From NCBI GenBank assembly GCA_963665265.2, contig OY762224.2, forward strand, positions 3,038,001 through 3,102,000: a DNA stretch of 64,000 nucleotides. The letters run 5' to 3'. This DNA comes from CAXXHQ01 sp963665265. GTDB taxonomy: Bacteria; Planctomycetota; Planctomycetia; Pirellulales; Thermoguttaceae. The notes beneath the pieces were generated by a model, which did no database searches, had not been told where the DNA came from, and saw nothing but the letters and a program-made list of their open reading frames with translations. Made by a program: the position numbers and the translations under genes. Each line of letters starts with the position of its first letter. The first letter of the stretch is position 1. Shown here piece after piece: positions 23,954-32,700 of the stretch.

Positions 23954-24245
23954 CCGATATCTCCTTGAAGTGATTGAGGCTTATATGGCCGCGGGGCGTC
24001 GCGGCGATTCAATCTTAGGTTTTTTTGGAGGAGCATCTCGGCGTCTACTTAACGATTTCGCCGTATTACATGAAAAGCATCGGCTTTACAGTGTTCGACT
24101 TCGCCACTACAATCAGGCTTCTTGTCAGGGAAAGAATGCATTTGCTTTTTTGAAGACGAGATTTCCTACTAGTTTTGCGAGCATTTCGACGCATAGTTTA
24201 CTTTCGCACAAGACGATCAAGTAATTTAACTTTGGAACCTTACGA

Positions 24246-25028
24246 ATGACGGAATACGACGCAGCTTCTGAATCGACTCAACCGAAGGTCCGATGGCAGG
24301 CGCTTAGCTCCTTGGAGCGGCGGATCGTGGGCGTACTGGCGGAGAAGGCGAAGACGACGCCCGACGCGTATCCGCTTTCGTTGAACGCGGTTTGCGTGGG
24401 AAGTAATCAGAAGACGAACCGCAGTCCGATCATGCAGATTGAGCCCGCCGACGCGGAAGAGGCGCTTGACCGTTTACGTGAGATGGGAGCCGTCGGGCTG
24501 ATTGAAGGCTCGGGGCGAGTAGCGAAGTATCGCCACTATCTCTATGAATGGCTGGGGGTCGATAAAATCGAGCTTGCCGTAATGACGGAGCTTCTTTTGC
24601 GCGGAGATCAAACGATCGGCGAATTGCGAGGTCGAGCGTCGCGGATGGAGCCGATCGCCGATCTTGCGGCTCTTCGGAGCATATTGCAAGCGTTGGCGGC
24701 GAAGAGCCTCGTTCTTTTTCTAACTCCGGAAGGGCGAGGCCAAGTCGTCACGCATGCGCTCTACAAGCCACGCGAGATTGAGGCCTTGCACGCCAAATAC
24801 GCCGGTTATTCAGCCTCCGATCTTCAAACGGAAACAGACGAGGAAGGTGATTTGCCGACGGCAACGCCTGTTCCGCGTGCGGCTGCGACTCCTCAAAACG
24901 ACGACGCTTTGAAAAGCGAGATTGAGGAGCTACGGGCGCAGCTTCGCCAACTTCGCGACGACTTTGAAGTTCTTTCCGACAGCCACTCGCTTCTTGAACG
25001 GCAGTTTCGCGAGTTGACCGGAACGTAA
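24246..25028 (+). CDS. YceH-family (DUF480) protein
   Basis: This 260-residue cytoplasmic protein shows the DUF480 pattern: LERRIVGVLAEKAKTTPDAYPLSLNAV, then CVGSNQKTNRSPIM and later LLRGDQTIGELRGRASRM. The family fold is two winged-helix domains, suggesting nucleic-acid or protein binding. The C-terminal third adds an acidic linker and a predicted coiled coil (about 220-258, EIEELRAQLRQLRDDFEVL). ATG 24246 lies after a weak ACCTTACGA. Function of the family is not established. Confidence 0.88.
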   Translation: MTEYDAASESTQPKVRWQALSSLERRIVGVLAEKAKTTPDAYPLSLNAVCVGSNQKTNRSPIMQIEPADAEEALDRLREMGAVGLIEGSGRVAKYRHYLYEWLGVDKIELAVMTELLLRGDQTIGELRGRASRMEPIADLAALRSILQALAAKSLVLFLTPEGRGQVVTHALYKPREIEALHAKYAGYSASDLQTETDEEGDLPTATPVPRAAATPQNDDALKSEIEELRAQLRQLRDDFEVLSDSHSLLERQFRELTGT

Positions 25029-25105
25029 CAAGGCGCAAGACGCTCAAACGCACATGCCTTCGGGCTAACGTCTCAACGTCACAAGTAACTTTCGAAACTC
25101 TGCGT

Positions 25106-25840
25106 TTAAACCATCGCCATTTTTGGGGATTGCGATACGGCTGAAGCGATGGCCTCGGCGGCCGCTTGAATTCCTAATTGATGCGAGTTGACGGTCATGT
25201 CGTATAGGTGCGGATCGTTGACGTCATGATGGAAGAAACGTTGCACGAATTCACGGCGACCTGCGTCGGTCGCTCGAACGAAGCGGAACGCTTCGTTTTC
25301 GGTCATTCCCGTCAACTGGCGGATACGAGCGATTCGGTGCGATTCGGGCGCGACGATGCGAACCGAGAACGTTTTTTCTCTTGGCAGCAAAAACTGGGCG
25401 CCGCGTCCCACGAAAATGACACGTCCTCCTTTGGCCGCCGTATGCACCACGCGGGTGAGTTGCGAGACGAACGTTTCATGAGGAACGACTTTGCGGTCCA
25501 TCCAGGTTCCTAGCACGTCGTAGACCCAATTGCTAGACGTTTCATCGACGAGGTCTAGCATTTGTCGGCAGCAGCGCAAGCGTTCGGCAATGTGGTCGAG
25601 GATGTTTTTGTCGAACACCTTCCAGCCCATGATTTGGCCTAAGCGTTCGCCGATTTCGCTGCCCCCGGCGCCGGTTTCCCGGGATAAGGTAAGGAACGCC
25701 TCGATTGGGCGATCGATTCGAAGGTGTTCTCCTAGGCTAATCGAGCGGTCATGAATTTCCGCGGTTTTGGCCCAGGCTTGCATTTTCCGTTCGGCGGCAG
25801 CCGCAAATTTCGGCTCATTACGGGAAGAACTGTCGCTCAT
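25106..25840 (-). CDS. Cytidylate-kinase-like protein
   Basis: This 244-residue protein matches the cytidylate kinase-like family. A modified P-loop region reads LSRETGAGGSEIGERLG (about 50-66), where the normal GxxGxGKS is altered to GAGGSEIG as is typical of this family. VFVGRGAQFLL-type and VRIVAPESHRIARI segments follow, as in nucleotide kinases. Start ATG 25840 has GGAGGT six bases upstream; the frame extends 23 codons further without a site. It may phosphorylate CMP or another small molecule, but that activity is not proven for the family. Confidence 0.85.
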   Translation of the reverse strand: MSDSSSRNEPKFAAAAERKMQAWAKTAEIHDRSISLGEHLRIDRPIEAFLTLSRETGAGGSEIGERLGQIMGWKVFDKNILDHIAERLRCCRQMLDLVDETSSNWVYDVLGTWMDRKVVPHETFVSQLTRVVHTAAKGGRVIFVGRGAQFLLPREKTFSVRIVAPESHRIARIRQLTGMTENEAFRFVRATDAGRREFVQRFFHHDVNDPHLYDMTVNSHQLGIQAAAEAIASAVSQSPKMAMV

Positions 25841-26035
25841 GGTTCGACCTCCGGCAAAAGACGAGAGAAACGAAAAGGGGCGCCAAGCGCCGCCGAAAAA
25901 CTCTCTCACCGCCGATATTCGTAGCGAGAGAAGTCGTTAGCTACGCCGGCTGCAAAACTCGAGGTCCGCGTCCGCCTGCATTATAGCCATTAGCGTTCGC
26001 GAAATGCAAATGAAAAACTCTTATGAAAAGCAAAA

Positions 26036-26066
26036 AGCCCGACGGGGCGTTAAGCCGAGTCGGGCT
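26036..26066 (-). terminator. Rho-independent terminator of the DUF1559 gene
   Basis: AGCCCGAC (26036-26043) pairs with GTCGGGCT (26059-26066). Read on the minus strand the stem is followed by TTTTTG. It lies about 85 bases beyond the DUF1559 stop on that strand. Confidence 0.8.
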
Positions 26067-26151
26067 GAATAAAGCATATTCCGTCTCGTCATGAGGGGAG
26101 CGGGAACTTTCGTTCCTCTCGATGAAAGGCGCTTTGCAAGCGCCAGTTCGA

Positions 26152-27330
26152 TTACATACCTGTCATGTCGACCGTCAAGCCATCCTTGCGATTGCCAAGG
26201 CTATAATGCAATTTGGCGTCGATTGTAAAATTGAGGAGCGAAACGTGTCCATCGCAGAAAGCCATGTGGTAACCTGCGGAATGGGCGCTGCCGAAGGATA
26301 GGTTATAGCGATTCATATAAAAATCTTTTGAGGCGATAAGCGTATTTTTTCGGCTATCCTGGGCAGGAGGGCAAAGCGAAGTTACGGAGACGGAGGAATC
26401 AGAAAGGTTGCTTGTCGGCCCAGCCGGATCGGTGATAACGTCCCCCTTAGTGGCGGAGCCGGCTTCTTTAGTTCCGGAGGCCACCATAGCCGCAGTGTAT
26501 CGGGTTAAATTGAAGTCGTCGCCGGTCAAAACTGCGTTATCATCACCGTCGGAGGAAGCGAGATAAAATTCTTTTGCGACAAGCTTCTCGCCGACGAGAT
26601 ACGTCGTGCTTGTTCCGTCTGAAATATCTGCGTTCGGGATTTGGCTGCGCTGGTAGGCGAGTCCGGTGAAGCTTGTGATAATATCGGCGTAAAAGCCGGT
26701 TCCGGCCTTGGCGTCCGCATCCGTTGCCGGTCCGACTCCCCACGCTTCGCTTCGGGTATTTGCGCCGTAAGGAGTCACGATCGAGCCGCCGTTCGCGGCG
26801 TAATCGGTCCGGCAAACTCCTAGCGTCGCGTCAAGAGTGGCATTGACGAATGAGGTGTTTCCCCCGCTTATGAGCGCGGACATTCTTCGCGACGGGCAAA
26901 AAAGAATGGGAATCGGCGTTTGGAGCATCTTGCCGCGAGCCGCCGAGTTGTAAGTAAAGTCGGAACTTTTAGACGGGGCCAGGTCATGTAAAGCCGCCAA
27001 TTCCATATATGGCAAGATGCCGTAGAAGAACCCGCCCGGTTGCTTGCTTCCGGAGCCTTTCTTCGGATCGCCCGCCCATTGGGAACCCCAGCCGCCGGAA
27101 GGATAATATTGGTGAGCGCTTTCGTGCCCTATTGCCGCCAAGGCGATATTTCGCAGGTTATTGCTACATTGGGCACGTCGTCCCGCTTCTCGGGCGGCTT
27201 GAACCGCCGGTAACAACAGCGAGACCAAAACGCCGATGATCGAAATGACCACGAGGAGTTCGACCAGGGTAAAACCGCGCTGTGGAGTTCTGTTTTTGGA
27301 AACGGCAGGCGAGGAAACCATGCAGTTCAT
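26152..27330 (-). CDS. DUF1559 pseudopilin-like protein
   Basis: This 392-residue planctomycete-type protein carries a type IV prepilin leader: basic start, then RGFTLVELLVVISIIGVL (cleaved between G and F, then methylated F). The conserved PAVQAAREAGRRAQCSNNLRN segment and the C-terminal SAHSAGYHMAFCDGHV define DUF1559. It is therefore an exported, pilin-fold protein anchored by its N-terminal helix; the role of these expanded families is not established. ATG 27330 is supported by AAGGA seven bases upstream, while the open frame runs 67 codons further without a site. It is alone with its own terminator. Confidence 0.92.
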   Translation of the reverse strand: MNCMVSSPAVSKNRTPQRGFTLVELLVVISIIGVLVSLLLPAVQAAREAGRRAQCSNNLRNIALAAIGHESAHQYYPSGGWGSQWAGDPKKGSGSKQPGGFFYGILPYMELAALHDLAPSKSSDFTYNSAARGKMLQTPIPILFCPSRRMSALISGGNTSFVNATLDATLGVCRTDYAANGGSIVTPYGANTRSEAWGVGPATDADAKAGTGFYADIITSFTGLAYQRSQIPNADISDGTSTTYLVGEKLVAKEFYLASSDGDDNAVLTGDDFNLTRYTAAMVASGTKEAGSATKGDVITDPAGPTSNLSDSSVSVTSLCPPAQDSRKNTLIASKDFYMNRYNLSFGSAHSAGYHMAFCDGHVSLLNFTIDAKLHYSLGNRKDGLTVDMTGM

Positions 27331-27943
27331 AACCGGTTCCTTTTGAGGGGGGATTGATAGGCGTGAACGAGCGGCGAAAGTTCGTCCCTCGTCGATATTA
27401 AATCGTCTTAAAGCAGGTTGGTTTGCAGGCTTAATTGGGTAAAAGTTCTTACTTCGCTCGCTACGTGAGCACTTAGGTCTTTCAATCGCGTTTTGAAAGC
27501 AAAAAAGACCGTTTAGCGGCATCGGCCTCAATAGCCTTCGCTAGTTATGAATTATATCAAGGCTTCCTGAAATTGCACGCGCGGCGCATTGATTTTACGC
27601 AATTAATCCGTATTTTCGTCGCAGGGCAAACTTCTTACCCGTTTTATGCTTACGGCAATTTGCGGAAGCCGCGGTCGATCGATCAGGCGCCTTGACGGAG
27701 GGAGGGCCCATCGGGCATACTAAAGCGTTCTTCGAGCCTTTGAAAACGCGTTTTTTCCTTCCCCCCGGACCAGCGCTTACCAAATCCTATTCAAAGATTG
27801 CCCGACAACTCTAAATACGTTTTTTTGGCCCGTTTTCCACGGGCGAAAGTCGGTTTCGAGACCAACTCGCGGCGACCAGGGAACCTGTGATAATCGACTT
27901 CCATACGGATTTGAACGTCAAACGCCCTTCCGGCAGCTTGAAA
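27331..27943. other. Intergenic region between DUF1559 gene and pstS
   Basis: About 610 bases with no convincing gene. It must hold promoters for the two divergent genes. I looked for PHO-box-like direct repeats (CTGTCAT) before pstS and did not see a clear one. pstS could start at a GTG at 27887, but the lipoprotein signal begins at 27944. Confidence 0.5.
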
Positions 27944-28813
27944 ATGAGCCGCTCGATCTCGCTTTGGATTGTCTTGATTGGATTAGCGATTCCTGGTTGC
28001 GGCGGCGACGCTCATAACCCCAATTCTGTTATTCGCGTCGAAGGTTCGGACACGATGGTCAACATCGCTCAGGCCTGGGCCGAAAATTTTCAGAAATCGC
28101 ACCCCCAAATCATTCCGCAAGTCTTGGGGGGGGGCTCCGGGGTCGGCATCGCCAGCCTGATTCAAAACAATTGCGACTTGGCTAACTCCAGCCGCGCAAT
28201 GAAAGACAAGGAACTCATCCAGGCTAAGGAAAATCATGGCGGGGTTGCTCCTATCGAGCATATCGTCGGTTACGACGCCCTGGCCGTATTCGTCCAAAAA
28301 GACAATCCGCTCGATGCGATTTCTTTAGAAGAGCTCGCCGAAATCTACGGCGACGGCGGAAAGATCGTCAATTGGTCTCAGCTTGGCGTAAAACTATCCG
28401 GACGGAGAGACGAAATCGTCTGCGTCGGTCGTCAAAACGGGTCCGGAACGTATTCCTTCTTCCGCGAGGCGGTCCTGGGAAAAAAACGCGACTACAAACT
28501 CGGCTCCGTCGATCAAAGCGGTTCGAAAGACGTCGTCGCTCTGATCGCCCGCGCTCCGCTTTCGCTTGGCTATAGCGGCATGGGCTATAAAACGAACGAG
28601 GTTAAGGCGTTAAAACTCTCGAAGAAAAAAGGAGGGGAGGGGATCGAGCCGACCGTTGCAAACGTGCAAAACGGTTCGTATCCGCTTTCGCGTCCGCTGT
28701 TGATATACACCGTCGGCGAATTGCCGACGCACGTTAAAGACTACTTGGAGTGGATCAAATCGCCCGCGGGACAAAAAATTGTGTTGGAGATGGGTTACGT
28801 CCCGTTGTTCTAG
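27944..28813 (+). CDS. pstS: Phosphate-binding lipoprotein PstS
   Basis: This 289-residue solute-binding protein delivers phosphate to the PstCA channel. The signal peptide ends in a lipobox (LAIPGC), so it is lipid-anchored. The binding-protein core begins VIRVEGSDTM and has GGGSGVGIA with the phosphate-contacting Ser/Gly run, later GRQNGSGTYSFFRE and a C-terminal AGQKIVLEMGYVP. The ATG at 27944 is chosen because it starts the lipoprotein signal; a GTG 57 bases upstream is possible. It heads the pst operon, and a 62-base gap with a REP-like palindrome separates it from pstC. Confidence 0.93.
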   Translation: MSRSISLWIVLIGLAIPGCGGDAHNPNSVIRVEGSDTMVNIAQAWAENFQKSHPQIIPQVLGGGSGVGIASLIQNNCDLANSSRAMKDKELIQAKENHGGVAPIEHIVGYDALAVFVQKDNPLDAISLEELAEIYGDGGKIVNWSQLGVKLSGRRDEIVCVGRQNGSGTYSFFREAVLGKKRDYKLGSVDQSGSKDVVALIARAPLSLGYSGMGYKTNEVKALKLSKKKGGEGIEPTVANVQNGSYPLSRPLLIYTVGELPTHVKDYLEWIKSPAGQKIVLEMGYVPLF

Positions 28814-28833
28814 GCTCCTTGTTTGAATTGATT

Positions 28834-28863
28834 GGCGGGACTCGCTACGCTCGGCCCACCCCA
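28834..28863. repeat. REP-like palindrome between pstS and pstC
   Basis: The unit GGCGGGACTCGC...GCTCGGCCCACC is a close relative of 3553-3585 and 35659-35690. It ends 11 bases before the pstC start, where a ribosome binding site would be expected. It might uncouple pstS and pstC expression. Confidence 0.7.
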
Positions 28864-28874
28864 CAAAGATAACT

Positions 28875-29816
28875 GTGTCAAATCATAAGACTCAAAAGCC
28901 GAAACCGTTTTCCTTGCTCCGGCTCGTTCGGACCGCTATGGATTCCTGCGAGCCGTTAATCGAGGCGCTTATTCGGCTTTGCGGATGGAGTTCGATTTTG
29001 TTCGTTTTCGCGATTTTCTTTTTTATCTTTCGCGAGGCCGTTCCGGTCTTGGGAAAGATAAATTGGATCGCGTTTTTCACGAGCATGAATTGGCAACCGT
29101 CTTCCGACGTTAAACCTCAATACGGCATCATGGCGTTGATCGTCGGCACTCTTTCGGTCACCGGTCTTTCCGTGGCGATCTCCATGCCGTTAGGTCTTGG
29201 GGCCGCGGTGTATATCTCCGAATTCGCCGGCGGAAAATTGCGTGAGTTTTTAAAAATCGCAATTGAACTCCTTGCGACCATCCCTTCGATCGTTTGGGGA
29301 TTCATCGGTTACAATCTGATTGGGACGCTGGTGATGGACCTTACGGGAGCCTCGGTGCCGATCAATTTGCTAACCGGCGGGATAGTTCTCGCGCTAATGA
29401 GCGTGCCGGTGATCGTTTCGGTCGGCGAAGACGCGCTGAAGGCGGTGCCCGATTCCTATCGCGAAGCCGCATTGGCGATGGGCGCCAGCCGTTGGGAGAT
29501 CGTTTATCGGGTATTATTTCCCGCCGCCAAAAACGGGCTCCTGGCCGCAGTTCTTTTGGGGGTCGGTCGAGCGATCGGCGAAACGATGGCGGTTCTCATG
29601 GCCACCGGTCATTCGGTCCGAATTCCGCAAAGTGTATTGGACCCGATCCGCACGTTGACCGCGACGATCGCCGCCGAACTGGGCGAAGTCGTCAAGGGCG
29701 ACGTGCATTACCGCGTGTTGTTCGTCATCGGCGTCGTGTTATTCATCATCACTTTCGCCGTCAATCTTACCGCGGATTTGATCGTTAAAGGCGTTCGCGC
29801 CGAGAAAAGCGAATAG
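28875..29816 (+). CDS. pstC: Phosphate ABC transporter permease PstC
   Basis: This 313-residue inner-membrane protein has about six hydrophobic helices. The ABC-permease EAA loop reads EAALAMGASRWEIVYRVLFP (about 196-215), followed by GRAIGETMAVLMATGHS, typical of PstC. Start is GTG 28875; no good ribosome binding site is visible and the REP-like palindrome abuts it. It pairs with PstA to form the channel. Confidence 0.93.
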   Translation: MSNHKTQKPKPFSLLRLVRTAMDSCEPLIEALIRLCGWSSILFVFAIFFFIFREAVPVLGKINWIAFFTSMNWQPSSDVKPQYGIMALIVGTLSVTGLSVAISMPLGLGAAVYISEFAGGKLREFLKIAIELLATIPSIVWGFIGYNLIGTLVMDLTGASVPINLLTGGIVLALMSVPVIVSVGEDALKAVPDSYREAALAMGASRWEIVYRVLFPAAKNGLLAAVLLGVGRAIGETMAVLMATGHSVRIPQSVLDPIRTLTATIAAELGEVVKGDVHYRVLFVIGVVLFIITFAVNLTADLIVKGVRAEKSE

Positions 29817-29841
29817 AGGCCAGGGCGGCTCGAGATTATAT

Positions 29842-31131
29842 ATGTCCGAAGTACCCGCAAAACTTGAATACGTCTTGCTCCGCAACGCCGCCGGCGCGTT
29901 GGGCGGTCGCGCAAACGTCGAAACTTTAGGCGAATACTCGACCTTGTCCGACGCTCTCTCGGCGATTCAAGTTGAGCATTTCGGCGAAGGGAAGGGGCGC
30001 CCCCGCTTCATCGAAATCGCATGCCGCGAAGAGGGAGCAGGCGTCGGAACCAAGCGGAAATCCGTCGGCGATTTTTTCGTCAACGTCACGGCGTCGCCAA
30101 TGGGCCCCGAAGGCGACGGGCAAGAAACCGCTCCGTGGCGCGGCCTTGCCGTGGCTCGCGACATGCTCGGAGCCGCCGTCCGAACAGATTTGCAAACGCT
30201 TCGGCCCGGGCAATTCGTTCGGCTAACGCACAAAGAACCGTTCACTCCTTCGCCTTTTGAACGGCGCAAGAAGATCAAGGAATCGATAGCCAAGTACGTT
30301 TTTATGGCGATGGCCTGGGTTTTAGCCGTTCCGGCATTGGCGATTCTCGTTTACCTGTTCGTCAAAGCGGCTCCGGTTCTTTCGCTTAGTTTTATTTTAG
30401 AAAATCCCAAGGATTACATGCGAGCTGGGGGCGTTTGGGCTCCGTTGGTCGGAACGTTTTTCCTTGTCTTTTTCTCATTGTTGATCGCGTCGCCGATCGG
30501 CGTTCTTGCGGGCGTCTATTTGAACGAATACGCCAAAGATAGTTGGATGACTCGCTTCGTCAATTTAGCGGTCGTCAATTTGGCGGGAGTTCCCAGCATC
30601 GTTCACGCTTTATTCGGCGTGGGCGCGTTCGTGCTGTTCGCGGGCATGGGCAAATCGCTTTTGGCAGCCTCCTGCACGCTGGCCGTCATGACGTTGCCCG
30701 TCATCATTACCAGCACGCGCGAAGCGTTGTCGGCGGTGCCGACGTCGTTTCGCGAAGCATGTTGGAACCTCGGCGCCACGCGATGGCAAACAATTCGCAC
30801 GATCGTATTGCCGAATTCCGTTTCCGGGATTCTGACCGGGGTGATTTTGCAAGTATCCCGCGCCGCCGGCGAGACCGCGCCGATTCTTTTCACCGGGGCA
30901 GTTTTTTACGCTCCGGTGAAAGATCACGGCTGGCAGGCCTTTCTTCCCTATGGAATTCACGACCGCTGCATGGCGCTCTCGATGCACTTATTCACGCTTT
31001 CCACCCAGGTGCAAGGCGCGAGCGACGAACTGCAATACGGCGTCGCCGTCGTGCTTATCGGGCTGGTTCTGTTAGTTAACAGCGCCTCGATCGGACTCCG
31101 CGTTTACCTTCGTTCCAGGAAGAGGTGGTAA
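29842..31131 (+). CDS. pstA: Phosphate ABC transporter permease PstA with a long N-terminal extension
   Basis: This 429-residue permease is about 130-150 residues longer than usual PstA. The extra N-terminal part (1 to ~145, ending SPFERRKKIKES) is soluble, with no helix or motif I recognise. The channel part follows with six helices; the EAA loop is EACWNLGATRWQTIRTIVLP (about 303-322) and SRAAGETAPILFTG is typical. The stop is six bases before the first ATPase. The extension would face the cytoplasm near the ATPases and might regulate them, which is inference. Confidence 0.92.
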   Translation: MSEVPAKLEYVLLRNAAGALGGRANVETLGEYSTLSDALSAIQVEHFGEGKGRPRFIEIACREEGAGVGTKRKSVGDFFVNVTASPMGPEGDGQETAPWRGLAVARDMLGAAVRTDLQTLRPGQFVRLTHKEPFTPSPFERRKKIKESIAKYVFMAMAWVLAVPALAILVYLFVKAAPVLSLSFILENPKDYMRAGGVWAPLVGTFFLVFFSLLIASPIGVLAGVYLNEYAKDSWMTRFVNLAVVNLAGVPSIVHALFGVGAFVLFAGMGKSLLAASCTLAVMTLPVIITSTREALSAVPTSFREACWNLGATRWQTIRTIVLPNSVSGILTGVILQVSRAAGETAPILFTGAVFYAPVKDHGWQAFLPYGIHDRCMALSMHLFTLSTQVQGASDELQYGVAVVLIGLVLLVNSASIGLRVYLRSRKRW

Positions 31132-31136
31132 ACGCG

Positions 31137-31886
31137 ATGACGCAGATCAATTTTGAAAACGTTTCGGTCTCATTTGACGGCAAAGTCGCTCTCGAAGACG
31201 TTTCGCTCGAAATGCCTTCGAGAGAGATATTCGGGGTCATCGGTCCGGCGAACTCCGGCAAGACTACGTTATTGCGCTGCGTAAACCGCACGATCGAATT
31301 CACCTCATCGGCGCGAGTGACCGGCAAAATTGCGTTGGACGACGAGGACGTTTTCAAAATGCGAAACGTCTACCAGCTTCGCCGCCGCGTGGGGATGGTT
31401 TTTCCGCTTCCGGTCGGCTTGCCTCTGACCGTATTTGAAAATGTGGCCTACGCCCCGCGTCGCGCCGGAATCAACGATCGCGCCGAGCTCGAGGAAATCG
31501 TCGAGCGATGTCTCCGGCAGTCGATGCTTTGGGACGAAGTAAAGGATCGGCTCAATCTCCTCGGCACGCGGTTATCGGGCGGGCAACAGCAAAGGCTTAC
31601 GCTGGCCCGCGCGCTTTCGCTTCAGCCCGAAATTCTTTGCCTCGACGAGTTTTCCATCGCTATCGATCCGGTCACCACGATGCGGATCGAGGAAATTCTC
31701 CGCGAATTGAAAAACGAAATGACGATCGTTCTCGTGACGAATCTCGTTCAGCAAGCGCGAAGGCTCGCCGACCACGTCGCTTTTTTCAGCGCAGGCAAAC
31801 TTGTCGAATTCGGCGAGACGGAAAAGATATTTGAAGATCCGAAGGAGCGTCTTACGGCGCGTTACATTACGGGGGACTTCGGCTAA
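31137..31886 (+). CDS. pstB: Pst ATPase subunit 1 (intact signature, H-loop His lost)
   Basis: This 249-residue ABC ATPase powers phosphate import. Walker A is GPANSGKTT (K42), the signature is a perfect LSGGQ (146-150) and Walker B ends in LDE (D170, E171). The H-loop histidine, normally VTHNMQQA in PstB, is asparagine (N202 in VTNLVQQA). That should cripple ATP hydrolysis at this subunit's own P-loop. ATG 31137 is chosen with AGAGG upstream rather than GTG 31125. It overlaps the second ATPase by one base (TAATG), so the two are coupled. It probably pairs with the next protein (see findings). Confidence 0.92.
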   Translation: MTQINFENVSVSFDGKVALEDVSLEMPSREIFGVIGPANSGKTTLLRCVNRTIEFTSSARVTGKIALDDEDVFKMRNVYQLRRRVGMVFPLPVGLPLTVFENVAYAPRRAGINDRAELEEIVERCLRQSMLWDEVKDRLNLLGTRLSGGQQQRLTLARALSLQPEILCLDEFSIAIDPVTTMRIEEILRELKNEMTIVLVTNLVQQARRLADHVAFFSAGKLVEFGETEKIFEDPKERLTARYITGDFG

Positions 31887-32680
31887 TGAACGATTCGCCC
31901 GCTTCGCGGTCCTCCGACGTTTTTAGTATCGAAGCCAAAGATTTAAATCTTTGGTACGGCAAGTTCCACGCGCTGAAAAACGTGAACGTGAGTATTTCGC
32001 CAGGCGTTATCACCGCGTTGATCGGTCCGTCGGGCTGCGGAAAAACTTCGCTTCTGCGATGTTTTAATCGCATCAACGAGCGATATCCGAACGTAACGAC
32101 TCAAGGCGAAATCAAAGTCCTCGGCAAGAATATCTACGATCGCGACGTCTCGTTAAGCGAACTTCGCCGTTCAGTCGGCATGGTGTTTCAACGTCCGAAT
32201 CCGTTGCCTATTTCCATTTACGAAAACGTTCTATTCGGCGTCCGAACGCATGTCGCCCGGCGGGCGATCAAACGCGACGAGTTGGACTCGATGGTCGAAT
32301 CGGCTTTGCGCGACGTTCAACTTTGGAACGACGTGAAAGATCGTCTCCGCGAGAAGGCCACTCGATTGACGCTTGAACAGCAGCAAAAACTTTGCATCGC
32401 GAGATTGTTGCCGCTCAAGCCACGCGTCATTCTGATGGACGAGCCTTGCTCGGCGTTAGACGGCGAAGGAATCGAACGTATCGAAGATTTGATTGAATCG
32501 CTATGCGAGAAATACGCGATCGTCATGGTGACGCACAACATGGGGCAGGCGCGGCGTTCTAGTCACGAGTGCATTTTCATGCTGATGGGCGAATTGATCG
32601 AACACGGCAAGACGATCGATATTTTTATGAATCCCCGTCGTCCCGAGACGGAGACTTACATCACCGGCCGCTACGGATAA
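31886..32680 (+). CDS. pstB: Pst ATPase subunit 2 (intact H-loop, degenerate signature)
   Basis: This 264-residue ABC ATPase resembles PstB closely: Walker A GPSGCGKTS (K53), Walker B LMDEP (D185, E186), D-loop SALD and H-loop H217 in VTHNMGQAR are all intact. The signature is changed from LSGGQ to LTLEQ (161-165). Its own P-loop is therefore sound but its signature cannot serve a partner well. The protein ends the pst operon and converges with motB, with 20 bases between stops. No phoU follows. Confidence 0.93.
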   Translation: MNDSPASRSSDVFSIEAKDLNLWYGKFHALKNVNVSISPGVITALIGPSGCGKTSLLRCFNRINERYPNVTTQGEIKVLGKNIYDRDVSLSELRRSVGMVFQRPNPLPISIYENVLFGVRTHVARRAIKRDELDSMVESALRDVQLWNDVKDRLREKATRLTLEQQQKLCIARLLPLKPRVILMDEPCSALDGEGIERIEDLIESLCEKYAIVMVTHNMGQARRSSHECIFMLMGELIEHGKTIDIFMNPRRPETETYITGRYG

Positions 32681-32700
32681 TCGCGGCGTGGGCGACGTTC

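Noticed and set aside
23970..24224. 84-codon plus-strand frame before the YceH gene
   Set aside because: No domain, no ribosome binding site, and it overlaps the likely promoter region.
27595..27783. 62-codon minus-strand frame upstream of pstS
   Set aside because: Lys/Arg-rich with no motif or ribosome binding site; probably chance.
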